NCBI GenBank assembly: GCA_016844945.1
Contig: JAERTJ010000142.1
Span: forward strand, 93,237 to 157,236
Direction: 5' to 3'
Source of the DNA: Fidelibacterota bacterium
GTDB taxonomy: Bacteria > Fidelibacterota > UBA8477 > JABMPR01
Length of the DNA: 64,000 bases
Position numbers and translations under genes: made by a program. The notes under the pieces were generated by a model. It was not told the origin of the DNA and made no database searches. It worked only from the letters and a program-made list of their open reading frames with translations. Shown piece after piece: positions 44,862 through 54,900 of this stretch (position 1 is its first letter; every line of letters starts with the position of its first letter).

Positions 44862-45032
44862 TCAGGTATCAGGGGTTTCATCAGAATCATCAGTCTCAGG
44901 TGACAGAGCCTGTTCATCATTTTCATTTAACGCCTGTTTTGCTTCGGCTTTTAATCTTTTCTTTTCTTCTTTTTTCTTCTTCTTTGCAAGGTCTCGCTGA
45001 TGTTTGGCAAAAGCATAGTTCGGTTTGGCCAC
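44862..45032 (-). CDS. 56-aa lysine-rich small conserved protein (GTG start)
   Basis: Product begins (M)AKPNYAFAKHQRDLAKKKKK and continues with charged Lys/Glu runs, then an acidic Asp/Glu/Thr tail. The opening AKPNYxFxKxQRxLAKKKKxE recalls a widespread, unnamed family of very small proteins in Proteobacteria and others. GTG start at 45032 with AAGGAG five bases upstream. Function unknown. Confidence 0.75.
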   Translation of the reverse strand: MAKPNYAFAKHQRDLAKKKKKEEKKRLKAEAKQALNENDEQALSPETDDSDETPDT

Positions 45033-45396
45033 TGGTGCTCCTTTTTGATGAATAATTATGTCGGAATGTCTACCGACCTTGTTGTGATGTCAATCTAAGG
45101 TAAGAACAGCCTCGAACATATTATTTCTGAAACTAAAACCAGGTATCCACTTCCTGACGGAGTTGCATGATTCTTGGTGATTTAAATAAGGCAGTGCTTA
45201 ATTGTAAGTTGTTGGGACCTTCTTTTCTTCTTTGGGGATTGGTTTTTTTTGACAAACCTTGTTACAGATGAATTAGTTACGAATTATCAGTTATTGCTTT
45301 GAAATAATTTTGCATTGGTTCTTTAGGCTTTATTTTCAGAGCTATGGAAAAGTTTTTCAACAATTAATGAGTGAACGATCTAAACAAAGGACTATC
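45033..45396. other. intergenic region upstream of monomeric IDH
   Basis: About 364 AT-rich bases between divergent genes. A TTGACA box at 45249-45254 points towards icd, but no equally clear -10 was found at normal spacing. No open frame. Confidence 0.4.
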
Positions 45397-47625
45397 ATGC
45401 CTTCTGCAAAAATTATCTGGACAAAGATTGATGAAGCACCCGCTCTAGCGACATATGCTCTCTTGCCTATTGTCCAAGCTTACACAAAAAATACAGGAAT
45501 CGAAATCGAGGTCAGTGATATTTCGCTGGCAGGTCGGATTATCGCTCATTTTCCTGAGAATCTTACAGAAGATCAAAAACAGGTGGATGCGTTGGGAGAG
45601 TTGGGAAAACTTACCCAGTCTGCAGAAGCAAATATCATTAAACTGCCCAATATCAGTGCTTCTATTCCCCAACTTCAAAGTGCCATAAAAGAACTGCAAG
45701 ACAAAGGCTATGATCTTCCTGATTATCCTGAAGAGCCAAAAACCGATGTCGAAAAGGCATTACAACAGCGGTTTGCAAAGGTTTTGGGGTCTGCTGTGAA
45801 CCCTGTATTGCGTGAGGGAAATTCTGATCGGCGCGCTACCACATCAGTAAAACGATTTGCCCAGAGTAATCCCCATCGAATGATGAAGCCGTGGCCAGAG
45901 GGTGGCTCCAAAACACGTGTCGCTCACATGACAGGTAACGATTTCTTTGGAAGCGAGAAGTCTTTAACCATTGAAAAATCAATGGGTGTAAATATTGAAT
46001 ACACTGCACCAAATGGTCGTGTTATTCGACTTATTGAAGACCTTCGGCTTTTAAAGGGAGAAGTTATAGATACTGCCGTCATGAATGTTCGAGCTTTACG
46101 TTCATTTTTCGAAAAAACCATCAATGAGGCAAAAGCAGAAGACGCGCTTCTCTCACTTCATTTAAAAGCCACCATGATGAAAATCTCTGACCCTATCATG
46201 TTTGGTCATGCTGTATCAGTCTATTACAAAGATGCTCTGGTTAAGCATGCGAATACACTGAATCAGATTGGTGCTAACCTCAATAATGGTCTTGCTGATG
46301 TCGAAGACAAACTGGATCGTCTTCCTGCCGACAAAAAGACCGAGATCCTGGCTGATATCCAGGCGGTTTATAAAACTCACCCTGCATTAGCTATGGTAGA
46401 TTCACGTAAAGGCATTACCAATTTGCATGTCCCCAATAATGTGATCATTGATGCTTCCATGCCCAACGTGGTTCGGGATGGGGGAAGAATGTGGAACAAT
46501 GACGATGAGTTGCAAGATACCATCGCCATGATTCCAGACCGAAGCTATGCGACCATATATGGTGCTATTATTGATGATTGTAAGAAACACGGTCAGTTTG
46601 ATCCATCCACCATGGGAAGTGTTTCCAATGTTGGTCTGATGGCAAAGAAAGCTGAAGAGTACGGTTCACATGACAAAACTTTTGAGGCACCTGCAGACGG
46701 AACCATCCGGGTTATAGACCCTTCAGGGTTTACCATGATGGAGCAGTCTGTTGAAAAGGGTGATATCTTCCGCATGTGTCAAACCAAAGATGCACCCATT
46801 CAAGACTGGGTAAAACTGGCTGTCACCAGAGCCAAAGCCAGTGGTTCTCCTGCTGTTTTCTGGCTGGATGAAAGTCGTGGTCATGATCAGGAGATCATTA
46901 AAAAGGTAAATGTTTACCTCAGAAGTTATGATATCAGCACCCTTCAAATACATATCATGAAACCTGTTGAAGCGATGAATTTCTCTCTGGAAAGAGTTCG
47001 ACGGGGAGAAGATACCATCTCAGTTACGGGTAATGTTTTACGTGATTATCTTACCGATCTTTTTCCCATTCTGGAGTTGGGAACCAGTGCTCGCATGCTA
47101 TCCATTGTTCCATTGATGCGGGGTGGTGGATTATTTGAAACCGGTGCTGGCGGCTCTGCTCCAAAGCATGTCCAACAATTTTTACAAGAGGGACATTTAC
47201 GCTGGGATTCATTGGGTGAATATTGTGCTCTGGTACCTTCCTTTGAGCAAGTCGCCCGAGTCAGTGATAATTCTAAGGCAACCGTTCTGGCAGACACTCT
47301 TGATCAAGCAATCAGTACTTATCTCGAAAATGCCAAGTCTCCGTCACGCAAAGTGAATGAGCTGGATAACCGTGGCAGCACATTCTACCTATCCCTTTAT
47401 TGGGCTCAAGCCCTGGCAGCCCAGGATGATGATGCTGAAATGAAAGCCCGTTTTGAGAGCATTGCTCAAAAACTCAAGGAAAATGAAGTAGCAATCGCCG
47501 AGGAGTTGATCGCTGCCCAGGGTAAACCCATGGATATCGGTGGTTATTTCAAGCCTGATGATATAAAGACTCACACTGCCATGTGTCCCAGTGAGACGTT
47601 GAACTCTATTCTGGGTGGAATATAG
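45397..47625 (+). CDS. icd: monomeric NADP-dependent isocitrate dehydrogenase
   Basis: Cytoplasmic TCA-cycle enzyme that oxidatively decarboxylates isocitrate to 2-oxoglutarate with NADP. At 742 aa it is the large monomeric type (IDH-II), unrelated in length to the common 415-aa dimer. Conserved segments include [54 protein letters not shown] and [24 protein letters not shown]. The start at 45397 has AAGGA five bases upstream; an earlier in-frame start at 45310 adds 29 unconserved residues. Monocistronic. Confidence 0.95.
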   Translation: MPSAKIIWTKIDEAPALATYALLPIVQAYTKNTGIEIEVSDISLAGRIIAHFPENLTEDQKQVDALGELGKLTQSAEANIIKLPNISASIPQLQSAIKELQDKGYDLPDYPEEPKTDVEKALQQRFAKVLGSAVNPVLREGNSDRRATTSVKRFAQSNPHRMMKPWPEGGSKTRVAHMTGNDFFGSEKSLTIEKSMGVNIEYTAPNGRVIRLIEDLRLLKGEVIDTAVMNVRALRSFFEKTINEAKAEDALLSLHLKATMMKISDPIMFGHAVSVYYKDALVKHANTLNQIGANLNNGLADVEDKLDRLPADKKTEILADIQAVYKTHPALAMVDSRKGITNLHVPNNVIIDASMPNVVRDGGRMWNNDDELQDTIAMIPDRSYATIYGAIIDDCKKHGQFDPSTMGSVSNVGLMAKKAEEYGSHDKTFEAPADGTIRVIDPSGFTMMEQSVEKGDIFRMCQTKDAPIQDWVKLAVTRAKASGSPAVFWLDESRGHDQEIIKKVNVYLRSYDISTLQIHIMKPVEAMNFSLERVRRGEDTISVTGNVLRDYLTDLFPILELGTSARMLSIVPLMRGGGLFETGAGGSAPKHVQQFLQEGHLRWDSLGEYCALVPSFEQVARVSDNSKATVLADTLDQAISTYLENAKSPSRKVNELDNRGSTFYLSLYWAQALAAQDDDAEMKARFESIAQKLKENEVAIAEELIAAQGKPMDIGGYFKPDDIKTHTAMCPSETLNSILGGI

Positions 47626-47936
47626 ATCTTAAGGCTAACCAGCTTATTGCGGTAATTGCAAGGACGTAGCACGATACGCTTCCTTCGTCTTTACCATCTT
47701 TAGAAACCTGTTGGTACACTTGTTGTAAATCGACGGGGTTTTTTTTGTCTGGTGTGGGTATTAAAGTCAGTTGCATGGCAAGGGGTGGACATTTCGAGGA
47801 GCTCAATGTCCGGGATTGTTGGGTTGGGTTGCCCCGCCAGTATACTCTTTGCCTCTAAATCATTATCACAGAAGAAAAACCATTGAGAAACAGCTAGCGT
47901 TTTCTATATTTCGCCAGATAACGAAATGGAGAGCCC
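47626..47936. other. intergenic region before the ArsR gene
   Basis: About 311 bases with no convincing gene. The ArsR-type palindrome at 47908-47927 lies at its right end. Confidence 0.4.
47908..47927 (+). promoter_or_regulatory. candidate ArsR-family operator
   Basis: Palindrome ATTTCG-CCAGATAA-CGAAAT ending ten bases before the ArsR start codon. Position and symmetry fit a dimeric ArsR repressor site controlling its own operon. Confidence 0.6.
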
Positions 47937-48302
47937 ATGCGTAAAGCCACAATTGTTTATAAGGCCCTATCAGACTCTAATCGATTACGCATTTTAATGA
48001 TGCTCAAAAAACAGTCGCTGTGTGTCTGCGAAATCGTAGACATTCTTAATCTGGCAAATTCAACCGTTTCAAAACATCTGTCTGTTTTACGTAATGCTGA
48101 TTTGATCATGGATGAGAAAAGCGGACGTTGGGTGAATTATCGACTGGCCAAGTCAAGTGAATCTGATGATATCGAATTTATTTTGGCACAATTGGACCGG
48201 CAACTGGCTAATGATGCTCAAATTGTTGAGGATCTTGAGAAGTTAACGGTAACCGATCGGTTTGAGATATGTGCAACTCTTCCAGTAAAGGCAAAGACGT
48301 AG
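47937..48302 (+). CDS. ArsR/SmtB-family metalloregulator
   Basis: Winged-helix repressor, 121 aa. The recognition helix is in NLANSTVSKHLSVLRNADL and the wing in DEKSGRWVNYRL. Cys29 and Cys31 (SLCVCEI) at the start of helix alpha3 match the arsenite/antimonite-binding CxC site of ArsR. It probably represses the downstream genes until a thiophilic metalloid binds. GGAG precedes the ATG. Next is a GIY-YIG-like gene at 28 bases. Confidence 0.9.
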   Translation: MRKATIVYKALSDSNRLRILMMLKKQSLCVCEIVDILNLANSTVSKHLSVLRNADLIMDEKSGRWVNYRLAKSSESDDIEFILAQLDRQLANDAQIVEDLEKLTVTDRFEICATLPVKAKT

Positions 48303-48330
48303 CATACTACGTCCCCACAGGGGGTCAGGA

Positions 48331-48705
48331 ATGATACCACCATCACGGAAAGATTTAAAAAGAGAGTATAAAGAGAAGCCTCGGGTTGCAGGTGTTTTTC
48401 AAATCAAAAATAAGGTTACAGGTAAACTATTTCTGGGGAGTAGCCTTAATATAGATGGACCACTTAATGCCCATAAATTCATGCTCTCCAATGGATCCCA
48501 CAGAAATACAACCATGCAAAAAGATTACAAAAAGTTCGGCGAGGATGCTTTCTCTTTTGACATCCTGGCAACGGTCGTTGTGATGGATATACCTGGTTTT
48601 AACCTGGAAAATGAACTAGAGATTCTTGAAGAACTCTGGCTGGATGAACTCCAACAAGAAGGTGAGATGGGTTACAATCGAAACCAGAAAATTCGACAGG
48701 TCTGA
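48331..48705 (+). CDS. GIY-YIG-like small protein
   Basis: 124-aa protein whose segment GVFQIKNKVTGKLFLGSSLN corresponds to the GIYxIxNxxxGKxYxGSS opening of the GIY-YIG fold. Here the GIY and YIG triplets are GVF and FLG, so the nuclease tyrosines are missing. It may be a degenerate, binding-only member. Such genes are seen next to ArsR regulators in other genomes, from memory. It ends one base before the permease ATG. Confidence 0.75.
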   Translation: MIPPSRKDLKREYKEKPRVAGVFQIKNKVTGKLFLGSSLNIDGPLNAHKFMLSNGSHRNTTMQKDYKKFGEDAFSFDILATVVVMDIPGFNLENELEILEELWLDELQQEGEMGYNRNQKIRQV

Positions 48706-48706
48706 C

Positions 48707-49975
48707 ATGTTTAAAAAACGTCCTTATTACACACTTTTTGTTTCACTTCTTCTCTGGATAGGGTTGTATGTCAGCCTGGTTCCGCTCTCTGAGTGGATCG
48801 TTACCCTTTTTCCTGTGGCACGGGAAAGTCACCTTGGTGAAGCCCTGGCATTCTTTATCTATGATGCGCCAAAGGTACTTCTGTTACTCACTGCAGTAGT
48901 TTTTGTTATGGGGATTGTCAACACCTGGTTTACACCTGAACGTACCCGAGCCCTGCTCGCTGGAAAATCCCTTGGTCTGGCAAATGTGATGGCTGCCATC
49001 CTTGGCGTGGTCACACCTTTTTGCTCCTGCTCTGCGGTTCCATTGTTTATTGGTTTTGTACAGGCTGGTGTACCATTGGGTGTGACTTTTTCATTTCTCA
49101 TCGCAGCACCTATGGTGAATGAAATTGCGCTTACCTTGCTCTTTGGATTATTCGGCTGGAAAGTCGCTCTGTTGTATCTGGGGTTGGGTCTAGCTGTCGC
49201 CATATTTGGCGGATTCATTTTAGGAAAACTAAAGCTGGAAAAATATCTGGAGCAGTGGGTGCAGGATATTCCCAAAAAACAAATCGCCTATTCTGCAGAG
49301 TCATTTACCCTTCCGGATCGTCTGGAAGCGGGAATCCGTTCTGTGAAAGAGGTAGTTGGCAAGGTATGGATATACATTCTTTTGGGCATTGGAGTCGGTG
49401 CGTTTATTCATGGATATGTTCCTGAAAATTTTATGGCTTCGTTTATGGGAAGCGAAGCCTGGTGGTCCGTGCCTCTGGCTGTAATCATCGGTGTGCCTAT
49501 GTATAGCAGTGCGGCAGGCATCATCCCTGTGGTACAAGCTTTATTAGCAAAAGGGGCTGCACTGGGTACGGCTCTGGCTTTTATGATGAGTGTGGTAGCA
49601 TTATCATTACCTGAGCTCATTATTTTGCGTAAAGTTTTGACCCTGCGCTTGATCAGTATTTTTGTCAGTATTGTTGCCACTGGAATTCTTCTGGTTGGCT
49701 TTATTTTTAATTTGGTATTTACGGAAGGTGTTGAAATGAAAAACATTAAGGTTTTGGGGGGCGGTTGTGCAAACTGCCAGAACACAGTTAAGCTGGTAGA
49801 GGAAGTAGCGCTTGAAAAAGGCATCGAAATCAACCTTGAAAAGGTGGAAGATATGCAGGATATCATGGCATATGATGTGATGTCCACACCTGGTGTTGTG
49901 ATCAATGAGACTGTTGTCCACAGAGGTAGTGTACCTGATCGAGACAAGGTTGAGGAGTGGTTTTCCGGGGAGTGA
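48707..49975 (+). CDS. permease fused to thioredoxin-like domain (ArsP/UPF0718 type)
   Basis: 422-aa membrane protein. Residues 1-340 are an eight-to-ten helix permease of the DUF318/ArsP type, with the cysteine motif TPFCSCSAVPLF (Cys106, Cys108) and APMVNE in the transport core; relatives export trivalent organoarsenicals or other thiol-reactive metalloids. Residues 344-422 are a small thioredoxin-like domain with GGGCANCQN (Cys354, Cys357), as in the redox-active disulfide protein family that is usually a separate gene. An in-frame ATG at 49736 could also give that domain alone. Start at 48707 one base after the preceding stop. It ends the ArsR operon. Confidence 0.85.
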   Translation: MFKKRPYYTLFVSLLLWIGLYVSLVPLSEWIVTLFPVARESHLGEALAFFIYDAPKVLLLLTAVVFVMGIVNTWFTPERTRALLAGKSLGLANVMAAILGVVTPFCSCSAVPLFIGFVQAGVPLGVTFSFLIAAPMVNEIALTLLFGLFGWKVALLYLGLGLAVAIFGGFILGKLKLEKYLEQWVQDIPKKQIAYSAESFTLPDRLEAGIRSVKEVVGKVWIYILLGIGVGAFIHGYVPENFMASFMGSEAWWSVPLAVIIGVPMYSSAAGIIPVVQALLAKGAALGTALAFMMSVVALSLPELIILRKVLTLRLISIFVSIVATGILLVGFIFNLVFTEGVEMKNIKVLGGGCANCQNTVKLVEEVALEKGIEINLEKVEDMQDIMAYDVMSTPGVVINETVVHRGSVPDRDKVEEWFSGE

Positions 49976-50047
49976 TTTGATTTAGGCGCGAGTTTCGATT
50001 CGCGCTTGGGAGAGGAAGCACACGCTTTATACCGAAGGGAGTTCAAT

Positions 50048-50371
50048 ATGACTTATGAGATGAGTCCTAACATTGCCATTTATGTGGACAATATGGACAA
50101 AGCCCGGGCATTCTATATCCAAACTCTCGGTTTTGAAGAGGTCCCCTCTGTTGAGCGTTGGGTTGAATTACGATCAGGTCCTAACTGTCTTTTTCTAATG
50201 GAGAGTTCTTCAGAAACTGGAGCCGTCCATGAGCTTTTTGTGGATGACCTGGAGGCTACACGTACAGAGCTTCTTGCTCAGGGCTGCGAGATTGTCCGTT
50301 GGGAGGGTAAAGATAGGGACTGCTACATCAAGGATCCTTTTGGAGTCTTGTTTAACATTTGGGAAAAATAA
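50048..50371 (+). CDS. VOC-family (glyoxalase/bleomycin-resistance-like) protein
   Basis: 107-aa single-module VOC protein (NIAIYVDNMDKARAFYIQTLGF ... CYIKDPFGVLFNIWE). A metal-binding Glu/His set is incomplete by eye, so binding or an unknown reaction is as likely as glyoxalase activity. The start at 50048 has AGGGAG six bases upstream. It follows the permease by about 70 bases and may still belong to the ArsR operon. Confidence 0.85.
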   Translation: MTYEMSPNIAIYVDNMDKARAFYIQTLGFEEVPSVERWVELRSGPNCLFLMESSSETGAVHELFVDDLEATRTELLAQGCEIVRWEGKDRDCYIKDPFGVLFNIWEK

Positions 50372-50426
50372 AGAACTCCTCTGTTATAACAGAAGTCGAA
50401 ACTTTAAAGTCTTAATAAAACGTAAC

Positions 50427-50442
50427 CGGGTGTTTTAACCCG
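50427..50442 (-). terminator. weak terminator-like hairpin
   Basis: Five-pair hairpin CGGGT-tttaa-ACCCG just after the stop of the lipoprotein gene at 50449, followed by GTTACGTTTT on the minus strand. A convergent gene ends at 50371. Confidence 0.45.
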
Positions 50443-50448
50443 CTCAGA

Positions 50449-50988
50449 TTAAGTTGGGGCTGGCTCTACATATACAGCAATAAAGCCCCACCAGGGACCT
50501 TGTGTTTTTGGAAACCCCTGGGGATAAACAGTTCCGCCTACATAAGCTACAGGAGCATTAGACATCACCACGCGAATGGAAATATAGCTGAAATCGTATG
50601 AGGAAAAGTCCAATTCCACTTCTTCGCTATCAAGATTGTTAAAATCAAACTGGGCATGTCCGGGTTCTGGCCTGTAATCGGGAACGTCTGTAAGGTCATT
50701 CCAAATGTTGACTTCAACGTTATGCAGGACCTGGGAATCATTTGAGGAGATGGTAATAATTCCATCTTCTATAGTAACCTCTCCCACCTCAATGTTTCTT
50801 CTAGCCCACAGGATATATACGCCATTAAAGCTTTCACCTGCATAGGCTGGATACCCACTTTTTTTTGCCAGACTGGTTTGGGTTTCCGGGGTTACTTCAG
50901 AAACCGTTGGGTTTATTTGTGACTCGCACCCAATGAAAACGAAAAGGACCACTATCATCAACACCTGTATAATTACTGATCTTTTCAT
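50449..50988 (-). CDS. lipoprotein, paralogue A
   Basis: 179-aa exported lipoprotein (lipobox VFIGC, Cys about 20). The mature part begins with a Ser/Thr linker and then a beta-rich domain whose segments GEVTIEDGIITI, DYRPEPGHAQFDF, FSYISIRV and YVGGTVYPQGFP repeat almost one-for-one in the next gene. Family not recognised. ATG at 50988 with GAGGAGG seven bases upstream. A terminator separates it from paralogue B, so it has its own promoter; a 9-bp inverted repeat lies 63 bases before the start. Confidence 0.8.
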   Translation of the reverse strand: MKRSVIIQVLMIVVLFVFIGCESQINPTVSEVTPETQTSLAKKSGYPAYAGESFNGVYILWARRNIEVGEVTIEDGIITISSNDSQVLHNVEVNIWNDLTDVPDYRPEPGHAQFDFNNLDSEEVELDFSSYDFSYISIRVVMSNAPVAYVGGTVYPQGFPKTQGPWWGFIAVYVEPAPT

Positions 50989-51050
50989 TTTCTGCCTCCT
51001 CTTCAATTTTTTAGCTTCATAAAATAGAGATTATTTATGCGTGTGTAAAG

Positions 51051-51074
51051 AGGATATAACATTAATTATATCCT
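51051..51074. repeat. inverted repeat upstream of lipoprotein A
   Basis: AGGATATAA-CATTAA-TTATATCCT, perfect nine-base arms around six bases, centred about 75 bases before the lipoprotein A start. Candidate operator or structured leader. Confidence 0.6.
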
Positions 51075-51121
51075 ATACTTAGGGTGATTAATCGATGCGT
51101 GGTTTAGTTTTGTGTTCAGCT

Positions 51122-51170
51122 AAAAACAAACAACCCCGGGCTATTTTCATAAACCGGGGCTATAATTTTT
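51122..51170 (-). terminator. rho-independent terminator after lipoprotein B
   Basis: AGCCCCGG / CCGGGGTT hairpin with a roughly 14-base AT loop, followed on the minus strand by TTGTTTGTTTTT. Confidence 0.8.
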
Positions 51171-51207
51171 AATATATGCCTATTTTTGGGAGGCTTCCCT
51201 TAACGCG

Positions 51208-51774
51208 TTAACAGGGGTTACAGTCGGTACAGATGGGACAGGGTTCTGAAGAGTAACCGATATATCCCCACCAGACACCTCGGTGTTCAGGAAAGCCAGC
51301 GGGATAATTTGAACCACCCACATAAGCTTTTACACCTGTAGATAGTAAAATACTGATTGAAATGTAGCTGAAGGACTCTTCTGATAAATCAAGGGTTACT
51401 TCATTGCTTTGCACATTTTGAAGCGTGAAGTCTGCATGGCCCGGTTCTGGACGATAGTCTGGAATCTCTGTCTGGTCATCCCAGATAAAAATGCGGATGG
51501 AATGAAGGTCATATAATCCATTTGAGGTGATGGTGACAACTCCATCCGCAATGGTTACGGTACCGGCTTCAGTGGTTTTATCAGCCCATATTGTGTACAA
51601 ACCGTCTATGGCTTCCCCGGCATCTGCAGGATATCCACCCCGTTTTTGCAATGTGAAATTATTGCTCTCCAGGTTGGAAATTGTTTCAGATGTTGTTGGG
51701 TTAAAATTGGTTTCACACCCAACGAGAACCAGGATTAATATAAGGAGACTACTATAAGTCAGTTTGTTTTTCAT
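51208..51774 (-). CDS. lipoprotein, paralogue B with cysteine-rich tail
   Basis: 188-aa lipoprotein (lipobox LVGC) with the same domain as paralogue A: GTVTIADGVVTI, DYRPEPGHADF, FSYISISI, YVGGSNYPAGFP. It differs in ending with a cysteine-rich tail, CPICTDCNPC, five cysteines with CxxC spacing. ATG at 51774 with GAGGTGA five bases ahead. Its promoter and a tandem repeat shared with the giant protein's promoter lie just upstream. Function unknown; both are likely surface or periplasmic partners of the giant protein. Confidence 0.82.
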   Translation of the reverse strand: MKNKLTYSSLLILILVLVGCETNFNPTTSETISNLESNNFTLQKRGGYPADAGEAIDGLYTIWADKTTEAGTVTIADGVVTITSNGLYDLHSIRIFIWDDQTEIPDYRPEPGHADFTLQNVQSNEVTLDLSEESFSYISISILLSTGVKAYVGGSNYPAGFPEHRGVWWGYIGYSSEPCPICTDCNPC

Positions 51775-51811
51775 TTCATTCACCTCGTGCTATATGATTG
51801 TTTCTATCATC

Positions 51812-51840
51812 ATTATAGGCGGTCTTCTGGTAAAAATCAA
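51812..51840 (-). promoter_or_regulatory. promoter of lipoprotein B
   Basis: TTGATT (51840-51835) and TATAAT (51817-51812) with a 17-base spacer, ending 37 bases before the start codon. Confidence 0.75.
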
Positions 51841-51855
51841 ACCAATGAAACTTTT

Positions 51856-51894
51856 TGTCGCATTTGTACCCCAAAATGTCGCAATCACCACCCC
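51856..51894 (+). promoter_or_regulatory. tandem operator upstream of lipoprotein B
   Basis: Two direct copies of the same element, TGTCGCATTTGTACCCC (51856) and the weaker TGTCGCAATCACCACCCC (51877), 21 bases apart. They lie 15 bases upstream of the -35 box. The same pair lies upstream of the giant protein gene. Confidence 0.7.
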
Positions 51895-51913
51895 TGTGTG
51901 TAGGTGTAGGGTT

Positions 51914-51950
51914 AAAAAAAGCCCCCAGCCCTGTTTCCAGGATTGGGGGC
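51914..51950 (-). terminator. strong terminator after the giant protein gene
   Basis: GCCCCCAATCCTG / CAGGGCTGGGGGC hairpin with a GAAA loop followed by T7 on the minus strand, starting 27 bases after the stop codon. Confidence 0.95.
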
Positions 51951-51976
51951 AAATAAACACCTTAGAGGGAGGGTAT

Positions 51977-54900
51977 TTATTTTAGATATAGCATGCGCTT
52001 GACTTCTCTGAATGAACCTGAATCAATAACATACAGATAGGTTCCACTACTCATGTTCTCAGGAGTAAAGTGAACGGTATAATGACCGGCTTCACGGAAA
52101 CCGTTGGCTAATACTGCCACCTCTGCACCACGAATGTCATAGACCTTCAGTGAAACCTGACCTGCCTGGCTCAGCGCAAAGTCAATGGTTGTACTTGGGT
52201 TAAAGGGGTTGGGATAGTTGGATGCCAGAGCTGATACTTCTGGTACTTCTACCTCCATCACTGGTACTACCCAGGCACTTCCAGAACCCTTGCCTAATGA
52301 TCCACCACCCGTTGAGAAATAACTGTCAACTGTGAGATCAGCATCTTTAGACACCTTGATTTCATCAGCCAGGATTGCTCCTGTGAAGACAACCTCTTTC
52401 TTCAAATCAACATCGCTGTTCTGGGCATAGATGGTTCCGAAGAAATGTACATCTTCCTCCAGCCTGGCAGCATCGTGGTGATCTTCAGCGATATAGAAGA
52501 TGATGTTGGCTGCTGTGATATATGAACCATCCGCTGGACCTACATAAGATCGCTTGGCAATCTTGATCTTCTCTTCAACTCGAACCTCTGTGGCTGTTTC
52601 AAACCCGATATGACTGTACTTTTTAGCTTCCAGTTTCTCGATGTTATAAACACCACCTGTGAGTATGAGCGTACCACGGTCTTTTACATAAATGCGACCA
52701 TAGTCACCTGGCTCCAGAACCAGTGTTTGATTCTTGTTGACCCGGATATCTTGACTGCCCGCTGGAGCAGACTTGAATGGGGGTAAGGTTGTAAACAGTG
52801 GAGTCATCACGTCACCGAAGATATCTCCAGTTATATCACCTCGGTTATCAAGTTCGTTGGCGTAAACATCACTCTCAATTGAGACATCACGCTTGAGTTG
52901 AATACGATCTGCCATAAGAATATATCCTGGAGCAACATGTGTATCTTTATCTATCCTGATTTCATAATGTCCATTCCCGCGTCCTTGACTGTTTCCATGA
53001 CCATTTCCGCGTGAACCATTATGACCGCAACGACTGTTGTGGCGGTGATCATCATCATCGTCCTCGTCGTCGTCATCCTCATCATCATCGTCTCCATCAT
53101 CGTCGTCATCCTCATCATCATTGTGATTACCACGACCATGACTTGATGATTCGTTGACCAGGATGTTACCACTGAAGATTTCAACATCCTTTTTGATGTC
53201 GATGTCTGAATGGGCAAACAACAAGGCACCTGCCAGATCGGCGGTTACGTTTACGAGGGCTGTAAAGGTCTGAGATGCCTCTGCATTCCAGGGATCAACT
53301 GCTGTGATCTCCACGCTTGACTCACCCAGATCAACGGCTTCAAAGGTCAGAATGGATCCTGACAATTCAACATCCACAACATCGCTGTTTGAATGGCTAA
53401 ATGAATATGTCAAAACATCATCTATATCAATGTCTTCAAAGACTGTGGAAAGGTCAATGTATGCGCTGAGGAAGTCATCTCCATAGGACAGCTCGATGCC
53501 GTCTACAGCATTGACAACCTCTGGAGCGGTATTAAACACTTCAACCACACGCTCTTCAGTACTGACATTATTACCAGCATCTGTAGCTGTATAGGTGATG
53601 GTATATGATCCTGGTGTACTGATATCGACTGTACCAGTAACCTCAACTGTGAAGTCTGAACCACAGAGATCCTCGGCTTCATAACCTGGTTCGTCATAAT
53701 CCAGGTAAAGCCCCAGATCCATGGGGTTATCACCCAGGAGGGTTATGATTGGTGCTTCATTATCATTAACCACGGTTACTGTAATTTCACTGCTTGATGC
53801 ATCAATCCCATCACTGACTGTTAGCGTAAAGGTGTACTCACCCTCTGTGAGGGATGTGGTCACAACTGCACCGCTACCAACGGGTGATCCACCTAGAGTC
53901 CAACTGTAGGTCAATGCATCGCCATCTGCATCAGATGATCCTGTGCCATCCAGGATTACATCCGTACTTCCAACAACACATGGGATATTTTGCGCTTCAC
54001 CGGCATCCGCTACAGGAGCAGCGTTTACCACTGTTACAACGCGATTTACAATAGTTTCATTTCCAGCTACATCTGTTGCTTTATACGTAATGGTATAATC
54101 ACCAGGTACTTCATGGTCAACAGTTCCTTCTACTACGACTGTCACGTCACCAACACAAAGATCGCTGGCTTCATAACCATCATCGGCAAAAGGAATGTGA
54201 ATGTTTAGAGTAGCAGGGCTTGCCCCCAATAATGTGAGTGTTGGTGGCTCAACATCAGCAACAACAGTTACAGAAACATCATCGCTGTGGGAGTCTATTC
54301 CATCACTTACAGTTAAGGTAAAGATTGCAGTTCCTGCTGGAATATTTTTTGTGAGTGTTGCTTCAGTACCGACAACAACATCATTCAAACTCCAGCTATA
54401 AGTTAGTCCATCTCCATCTGCATCACTTGAAGCAGATCCATTCAGCGTCACATCGGCTGAACCGGGGGCACAATCAATGGTTTGGTCATCACCAGCAACC
54501 GCAACAGGAGCTGCATTGATCACTGTAACTACACGACTCAATGTCGTTGTGTTTCCGGCTGCGTCAGTAGCTGTATAGGTAATTGTGTGATCCCCAGGAA
54601 CCTCAGGATCCACAGAGCCGTCTACGGTAACAGTCACATCACCATTACAGGCGTCACTGGCTTCATACCCTAGATCATCAAAAGCATTATGAATGTTCAC
54701 GCTGGCAGGGTTGTCACCGAGGAGGGTCAAGACAGGTGGTTCAGTATCAGCAACAACAGTTACGACCACTTCATCACTATCTGAATCAAACCCATCGCTC
54801 ACGGTTAGGGTTAACACGTGAGTTCCATTTCCAGCTGCAGAAAGATTGATATTCAAAGATTCCTCTGAGCCCACAACCGCATCATTCAGGGTCCAGGAAT

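Noticed and set aside
48331..48705. Homing endonuclease or mobile element signature (GIY-YIG)
   Set aside because: The catalytic tyrosines are missing, and the gene is tightly packed in an ArsR operon with no intron or terminal repeats.
53039..53129. CRISPR-like repeat cluster
   Set aside because: The periodicity is three bases within a coding frame; there are no spacers. No CRISPR array was seen anywhere in the window.
52951..53229. Met/Thr-rich 92-aa frame within the Asp tract
   Set aside because: Frame-shifted reading of the GAT/GAC repeat; not a real protein.
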